Positions 12,601 through 21,600 of a stretch of 24,397 bases of DNA are shown one piece after another. The notes beneath the pieces are model-generated. The model searched no databases. It saw only the letters and a list, made by a program, of their open reading frames with translations, and was not told the origin of the DNA. A program made the translations under genes and the position numbers. The stretch is from Phoronis australis (taxonomy: Eukaryota; Phoronida; Phoronidae). Every line of letters begins with the position of its first letter. Position 1 is the stretch's first letter. The stretch spans positions 172,277 to 196,673 of the forward strand of contig NMRA01000125.1 of NCBI GenBank assembly GCA_002633005.1, given 5' to 3'.

Positions 12601-15600
12601 GCAACATAGCTCGTGGCGTACCCCGGGCAAAATAGATTACGATAAATAAAAATAATTGCCGAAATTGGTACCTTTCGATTTTTCAAAAGCTCACTACATT
12701 TGTTAACATACTAAAAGTTTATTACAAGTCTGCTGTTGACAACCGTACAACATAACGTATGCAAATAATGAAGTAAAGTTTTCTTTCTCTTAAATTTTGA
12801 TAAAATAAAATTTCCCTGCCTGGCCATGTTGTTTTACTTAATTGAAGAAACATTACTGTATACTAATAAGTGCATAATATACAAGAAAAAATGTGTCAGA
12901 TAATACACACCTTGCTCAATTCAGCTGGGATGGGCTCTTCAGACAGTTTTTGTATTTCGACATACAACCATCGAAAGAAGGCCTTGAAATTCTTCATACT
13001 TCGATCAATTACTCTGAAGGAAATGGACAGTGGTCACCACAAAAAGTTTTCACGACAACATTAAGTCCAAATATAACGACAGCGATTCAGCCGTGTTGGT
13101 GCATTGCAAACAATATGCTATGGTGCTTAAGTTTCATGTAATGGAGTGAAACAATTAGTAAATTACTTGGCCACCAAAAGGTGCTGCAATAGTCGAAACA
13201 AAAATCAAAACACTGCAGCAATTTTACATGAAATTAAAAAGTTTCCTTAAAATCGCTTGAGAAATTTTCAAAATTTTCAAGAAATGAAAATGACCCACAG
13301 GGTGTTGCAATAGTCATCAGAAATTCACGGATGCCATCACAGCAAAAACAAACATGGTCTACAGAGATTCACATTTCACGTACTACAATAATCCTAAACG
13401 GTGATTTTAATTTTCAAGTGCGCTTCTTCAAATTTGTTGAAAACAAACAATAATGATACAATAACACCTACTACATCTACCAATAATAACCACATGGTCT
13501 TTCGGCTGTTTAAACTCAATAAAACACAACTGCCCTCCTCCCCCCAAATGGTACTCACAGTTGGAGTTCGCTGGCCTTGAGAATGAGGCTACCAGCAGCA
13601 GATCGAGCATCCTCGACAAGCTGTGTCTGTAGTCCAAGTACGCCGAATCGCTCGAACCAGCAAGACATGGCTTGAAGGTCATTGAGGTGATAAAAGATGG
13701 ACTGTGCTACTCTGCAACAAATACAAAATGTCAACTTACTACAAAACACTGTTTCTACTTTACACTTACTTATCATCTCACTACTTTAAAGTGAAAGCAC
13801 GAAATATGACATTAAAAACATCAACTTTCATCAAAAGGATATTTCCTTTTCCAAAGGAAGGTCAATAAATACTTAATCTTTGTTTGAATTGAAATTGTAA
13901 TGATTACAATAAATCGCATAGAATTCCCGTACTGCCAAAGCGACTGAAACTAACTCACAATGATAAACAACTTAAAGAACCTGCATCTGAAGCAACACCC
14001 CACACCATGCAACAAATATATCCGAGAACTGATTAGACACTTCTGTGTGTGCAACTGGGCAAGTGCATTGCTGGTAATTACTTCCGCTTTGCCTGTAAAT
14101 TAGTGTTCACACTTCGACTTGCACGGGTGAACAAGTTACCCTACCTCGATAAGGTGGGGCAAGTTGCCACACAGAACTGAAATGAAGCTCCAAAGGTTTT
14201 AAAAATAATAGTCCATCAAGTACTAAATAAACTGAACCCGTGAACTCTCCAGGGATTTAGTGTTAACAGCAAGGCCACTGAACACTTGTGAAGCTGGCAA
14301 GATCAAGCATCCTCTGGTCACACAATACCCACTACAGCTAAACATGCACGGATGTGACTTTTCACACTGTTCTACTTACACCTGCAGATGCTTCAAGACA
14401 AGTTGCTGAATGTTGGAATAGGACGTGTCCAAAGAATGGCCAAGTTTCTTTAAACCCTGCAATAAACAGAAATATCTGGGCTCAAGAATGTTTGCATTCG
14501 AAATTGAACTCCAAATTATTTTTGACATTTTCTGCTCCACTTTCATGCAAATTGGAGATAAGTGTCCATTAGTCTGTACTCAAGTACATTATGGTTTAGG
14601 TGGATGACTGTCTGATACTAGTGTGCAATTGATGACCCCAACATTAAGGCAAAAAGATAAAGGCTGAACTCGAACTTTCATGCTTTTAGCAGAGTTTATA
14701 GCTTGAATCTAACAGTCATCAAATGCGATCTCCACAGTAGTCATCTAATCACTTTTTAAGTGGCGGTCATAACAGGCAACTGTGTTCTCACACACAATAA
14801 CTACATTAAATTTTACACATTTACAAAGCTGGACAAACATTTTGAAAGATCACATCATTCATTAACACCTATACGATAAAATTCCTCCAGTTATGGCAAA
14901 ATCTCACCAATTTTGGACAAAAACGGCAGTCGCAGGCTTCTGACATTGTTGCAAATGCCTGCAATTTTCAAAACATTGTCCGAGAATAGTTAACAGCATA
15001 AAACTTAAAACATGACAAGCTATTTATTTGGTGCCACTTATATCTTAAGGAAAAATGCACATCCACCTATCCGCCATATCTTATCCAAACACAAAACAAC
15101 TTGCCTTGTTTGTTAACTCATGAAGCAGGAACATCTTCAGCTCATCACTACAACAAGAACAGAAATTTAACTTTCAAATCACAACGCATGGAAAATATCT
15201 AAACAAACCTCTCGTGACAAATGTTTGCAGAATCTTATTTAAACATTAATTCAATCTGATCCTTTTAGGGTATTTCCAAAAATGTCAATTAATCGGTTAT
15301 AATAAAAGAATACGTTAGAATAAATAGTAAACAAACCTAGGAGTTCCAAACATAAGCAGCTCCAAAAAGTCTGTGCTGACACTTCCAGAACATAATTTCT
15401 GAAACAAACGATGACAAGAATCCCAGCATTTCAAAAGAACACACATACTCTCAGGACAAATGACCAAGTAGACACAGTGTACGTAAGGATATTGCAGTAA
15501 AGATTGTTAGCTATCATACTGGGGTGAACTACAGTCGGAACCAACCAAACCGAGAGTGTGTGCTTCCTTGACTCAAGGTTGTGGGTTTGAGTCCCACTGG

Positions 15601-18600
15601 GGCACACTGCTGGACCTCGAGTCAGGTATCTAGCTCCTCAACTCGATTTCAACTACATATTAATAAAGCACAATAAATGGTTCCAGGTGATCAGTGCAAT
15701 GCGCCCACCTGAGCGGTCTGTGCAAGTCTGGTACAATGTGTACCAGACCACCCGAAATTATTTATTTTATAAACAGAGATATTAAATTATCTGAATAAAG
15801 CAAAAGCCAACTTATCTGAAGGACTAACTACATGAACTAGAACAACCACACTGCGAAACTTTGATTAAAAAGAAGATACGACTTGTTCATGTCCAACTTA
15901 CATGAGGTTTACTGTCAATTCATATCAACAACGGCAAACTCCGCGATGTTACCTGCAGAGAATTGCTGCATGCAGTAGTAACATACAGCTTTGTAACACT
16001 GCACGCAGAATGATCACAAGTGGCATGTTAATAGTTCAAACTACTAAGGTTCATGAGATTAAAACTTCACTAGAACCGAGTTATGGTGCCTGAGAGAAGA
16101 AACGGAACTTGTAAGAAAACAGTTGTACTCATGGCAAAAGAAATCAAGATAGTGACAAAACCAAGGCAGCAAGGGAAAAGGATTTGCTCCGTGGGTTGAA
16201 CTTCAAAGTATATGCCATTACATGACAAGATAGTTATGTCAAACGTTAATCCTACTTTGCCCAATCCTCCTATTGAACTTTGAACCTTTCCAAGTATAGT
16301 CACACTGTGTCACACAACATGCCGATTTAAGACCTTTGCATGCTTCCAATGGTCTGATCCACAAGTCCCAAGCCAACTGTACTCTAAACAGATTGGTTCA
16401 AGCGAATTCAGTCACAACAAACATTTTTTTACATGCCAGGATCGTTTCTTTAAATGCGATTCCAATGTAGTTTCAGCGACCCATATAAACCATCCTAAAA
16501 TATGAAACATCTGAACTTATCATTTCCTTTTTGTTTCATGCAACTTCTGAGTTTTTTCAGAAAAATGTGAAAGTCCTATCTTTTGACAACCCCAAATGCA
16601 AAAATGGAACATTTAAAAAGCAACTCCTAACAGCATTTTGGTGAATACCGAATAAAGCTTAGTTTCGTGTGAATCCAATCGGCCATTTCTGAGATATGAC
16701 ATTTCAAATTTAGCCAATTTTGCACATATTTCTAAGGTCCTACATAACCATAACAAAGTCTACACAAACATGAAATAAGCACTTCATGCCACGACTCACA
16801 TATTTTTCCTCAGCAAACTTCAGCAGTTTGGAGTCAGTCTCTAGTAATATGTCCTCCCAGGCTTCCGTCATCTGCTTGACTACACGCTGCATGTACTGAA
16901 ACCACGTATTATGTTTAAAGGTCAAAAATACGCAACACCAAATGACAGCTTACAATACCAAATACCAACCTACAACCTAAACCACAGACCAATATATTCC
17001 ATTTATTCAAAATAAACACTGCATGAAGACAGTAGTCAGACAATTTCGCAGCTGTTCCAATAAACTACCTAGAGATTAGGTCAAAGGCATTTACCTGGTA
17101 CAGCCGGTATTAAATTAATATTTATGTCCCCAATCTTCCAATATCCTGTAAGTAACACAGGACACTCTATTTTGGGACCAATATCCATCATCATTCCTCT
17201 TTGAAAAATACAAACAAATCTCACAAAATTCCCCTCATTAGGTCTAAACATTCTTTCACTTCAAACCATTAAAAAAATGTCCCTCAAGGTTAGAATAACT
17301 CTTTTTTTAACTGCATCGGGATGGAATTGGCAATGACTGGTGGGGGGGGAGAATTTCCCCCTCACCCTTCCCCCTCACCCCTCACCCAAACAAAAATCCC
17401 CTCTGATGAGGATGCATCTTTCAACTCAGGTGAGCGAGAGCCGTGCAACACAAATACACTATGTGTCCAGTACAGTAGACCTGACACATCAGTAGCATCA
17501 GGTTGGTCAACTACACACCTTACTTACTAACAATCTAATTACTACCATTGCGAAAATGGTTACTCACCGAGACAAGAGTCTGGACAAGGCCAAACTTGTG
17601 GGCCAGCACCTTCAGTTCACTCCTCCGAGAGGCCAGCAATGTCGTGTCGAACTGAAAATTAAGTGTTGTTCTCCAGCTCACAACAGTTAGATGAGGTCAA
17701 AAAAGCATTGTTGCTTTTCATCTGCTCTGTTTTGAAAATCGAGTCGACGGTACCATGACAGTTCAAACCTAGGCTTGCTTACAACATACCTCTGTGCAGC
17801 TTTCAAAAAAAAAACACAAGACCTCGGCTGAAATTGATGCAGGCCGGTGTCCTTTTTGGGTGCAGGTCTCAAAATGAGACTTGGTAAAGACCAGAAACAA
17901 CTTTGCCCAAGTAATTCTCCAAATTTTATTTTAGAAAACTGTTCAACATCAAGGACAAAACTAAGTGTATACGAACCCTCTGTCTCTGTGTATTGAAGTT
18001 GGTCAGGAATGTAATGTGAAATGGTGCCTAAATGTAATTTAGGTTCAAAAAACCTTTGTGGAAAATTGTCAATAATTACCCTAGCCAAGACATTCATTGA
18101 AATCAGGGAAGGTGTCTTTGCCAACTAAATATGCTTAAAATACTCTGCTATTTACAGTGGGAGATTAGGCTAAGTGGCAGATAGCACGGCTGCTATTGCA
18201 GAGCAAGTGGGTTCCATTTACCACTTCTGCTTTATTTTCGTAAAATTCCTTTTCTCAACGAAAAATTCCCCTTTAAAATTTCTTCACAACCTTTACAAAG
18301 AAAGTGTCTTTAAACGCTGTACTCACAGTCATCACATGTGAAGTGACATCATTCGATGCATCATGTGGAGACTCTACGTAAACAGATAAGATACGAAGGT
18401 CATCCGACAGCGAGGCTGAGGTCACAGAGCCCGCCTTAAAATAACAATGAACAGTATTAATGCAACAACACTATGGAAGGGATGTTAATATGATTGCAGA
18501 GGGCAGTGTTCCACATGTCACCTCAGTCCCAACAAAACATTGTCACAATACAAACTGAAATACAGCACAGGGTATGAATTTTAGTCCGACGGGCCATTGA

Positions 18601-21600
18601 CTGGTCAATTTGCCAGTTCTGATCAGAAAAGCTACATTCTGCTGAGAGCTTGGTCCCTCACTTGAGTTGGAAATACGGTCACCAAGCACTGACAGCCAGA
18701 TTCAGATCACACACAACCGTCCTACGTCCATATGTTTATACAGTAAGACATTTGCCAAGGAACTATCATAAACTTTGATGAAACTGAATTTGCAAAATGG
18801 ATAGTCAGACAACACAAATTTAATGCACAAAAGGCCTGACTGAACAAAACCCCAAAACCATATAAAAGTCCTAGTCTCATTTGAATTTTTTACAGATCAT
18901 AAAGACTTCAGTTGACATGTTATGTCCAGGAAGGCACACAAAACACAAGGTCAAAAAAAGCATACCAGCTTCTGCTACCGATTTCCTTGACCTATTTCCA
19001 AGTGACTCTGTAATGCGATGTTTTCAGTGACTCACTTTTACAAAAAAAGTCCAAATGAGACACGCAAACATGATGTGAGATTTATTTTTTACTCCTCATC
19101 TGGAAAGTTATGTTTCAAACCTAGCTTCCACTTGACGTTTACTGACTGCAATTGATTCGAGCTGACGTTTAATATTGATGGGTGATCGCACGTCTCAAAA
19201 CGAGATGGGGCAAAGACCAGTACCAGTTTTGGCTCACAACAGAAACAACACCAGGCAATACACACTCCATCGCACTTCTGCTACTTACAGAAGCATTCAT
19301 CCTCCCTGTCAGTCCAATACACTTACCAGGCCATCACCATGCTGATTCAGATGAACCGTACCCACACCCAATATACCGTAGACAAACAGATGAACTACAC
19401 CAAACTGTGTTCCTACTAAGAGCACATTCAAGCTGGAAAGAAACCATTTCACTGAACTTAGTTAGTAGCATTAATTTACATGCACAGTGGAGCACTTCAG
19501 TAAAGCATTTTGTCTTATAACACATATCAGATTTCACGAGTCAATGTGGTTTTTAAGGTTTCACGAGACCCCAGAAAAAGGTTCATATTTGGATAACTTT
19601 GAAACGTATCTCAGAAATGGCTGATCAAATGAATCTTTCAAATACTACTAAAATGCTTTATGCAATATTCTCCAAAACGCTGTCAGAAATTGTTTCAAGA
19701 ATGACCCATGTTTCCATGTAGCACTTTATGACTAAATAAAAAACCTCAAAAGTTGCATAAAACGAAAACAAAACGATATTTCAGAAAACTACATTGCCAT
19801 TTCTGAGGTTTCATTTGGAAAGTAGAAAGCCTGTAGAGTTTGATTTCAACTTTATAACAATCTCCCTCGTTAACAGGGTCATGTGATCACGTCTTTTCAG
19901 AAAATTTAGCAAAAATGAAAGTTACATTCGCAACAAAACAATGATAACAATAACATGACCTAATTTGGTTTGATATTTAATGTTCCAGACAAAATCTCAA
20001 AAACGCTGTTATAGTTTCTAAATTATCATTTCGTTGTCATTTGAAACAACCTGAGCTTTTTTCAGAAAACTCCTAAACTTGGGAATACTTATTAGTTTAG
20101 TAACGTCACTAAGTTCTGGAGCAAACGTACTCTTTCTGATCCTTCAACTTCTTGGAGTCTTCAAAATTCTCTTCTGAATTACTTTTACTAGTACCACCAT
20201 AACTGGAAAACATTACAATCAATTACTTTTACTAGTACCACCATAACTGGAAAACATTACAATCAATTACTTTTACTAGTACCACCATAACTGGAAAACA
20301 TTACAATCAATTACTTTTACTAGTACCACCACAACTGGAAAACATCACAATCAATTTGTTAGCATTGATAAGGATTAAAATAATTACATTATACAAAAAT
20401 AGACATAAATGTCAAATGTAACCTAAGAATGAAACCAGGAGAGAAATTAAATTGTGATCTACTGTGTTAAAGTCATGTCTAACCCCATCAATGAGCCTGT
20501 GGATTCAGTCAAATATTTACAAATCTACAGTAATTAAAGCTATGTAGGACAACAGAAAACTACACAAATTTGTCTAACACAGAACATTGTAACAAAGACA
20601 CGGCTGATCAAATTCATACAAAATTTTCACATTCATTTTTTATACACTGTTAATACACAGTGATGCTGACATTGCTATAATTTTAATTTTACCGACCAAC
20701 ATCGTTTGAAAACAAATGCTGGCCAACTTTTTAAATTCCAAAACCAGGATTTACCTGAACTTGCATTTCTTACAAGCCAAGCATTCACATTTCATTTTAC
20801 TTCAAAATTACAAACATGACAAAAATTTACAAAGATTTCAGTTTTTCAGTTTTTGAAATTAAGAAATTGTTTATCTACTCATATAAAACCGTACATCTAG
20901 CACCTATGAGTTTCAGTTGTACAAAATTAAGATTCCTACCTCTTGGTCAATGGATGTAGTCTTGGCAAATATTCAGACGATTTTTCCGTGAATATTTCTG
21001 TCTCTGGCTCCGATGTGTCCTGCGTCAGCTCAGAAATCCATCTCAGACAGGTGATTGGTTCATCAAAATTAAGCGTGTGAAGACTCCGCGAGTTTTCCAC
21101 ATCGCACAATGCCACCTTTCCATCTGTATAACTCACTGCTAGAACTGTACATAGAAATTTGTTTTCACCACAAATTGTTACTGAAGAATAAATATTGGAA
21201 CAAAGACATACAAATATCCAGGTTACAATATTTTCACCGGATTGTAACTGTACCTCATTTACGTAAGCACTTTGTACATGGGCATTCATTGCTTTGTCAT
21301 CATTAAATATATGGTTGTAATAACTGCAAAAAGTTGACAAATTTCATCAAAATTCATTTCCCTATGTCAAAGTTACAGCAAAAAACCCAGAAGGCAAGAA
21401 GCCAAAAAATAACATGAAATCGTCAGAAATTCATGCTTCGACAATTTGCCAATTTTCCAACAAAAAGAAAATTGTAGACTTTTTGAAAACTACTAAATAT
21501 TGATTGCCATACATTAGTCTTGCAACAGAACCAATTTGAATGGCAAAATATGTGCAAAAGAATATAACTTCCATATAAATATTGGAATACTTATATTAGA

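Larger units (their letters stand above)
11101..12910. other. ANAPC4 intron 13
   Basis: An 1810-nt intron holding a family B copy (11268-11455), a 24-bp duplicated block (11973-12033) and an LTR-like segment (about 11970-12625). The rest shows no gene. Confidence 0.6.
15399..16799. other. ANAPC4 intron 8
   Basis: A 1401-nt intron with a tRNA-derived SINE-like block (about 15540-15770) and a family A copy (16440-16750). The rest shows no gene. Confidence 0.65.

Noticed and set aside
14381-14382. Alternative exon 11 donor CAG|GTGTAA
   Set aside because: It would shift the frame of exon 12; GT|GTAAGT two bases on keeps phase 2 and the match HLQ..A.S..YHL.
15581-15597. A true tRNA gene
   Set aside because: Only the T-arm is intact; no acceptor stem, D-arm or convincing A box.
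17190-17200. C-box-like ATGATGA on the minus strand, possible snoRNA
   Set aside because: No D box (CTGA) or terminal stem within 120 nt; similar isolated matches near 4262 and 21300 also lack partners.
19182-19520. Plus-strand 112-codon frame
   Set aside because: Mostly antisense of ANAPC4 exon 5; no family features.
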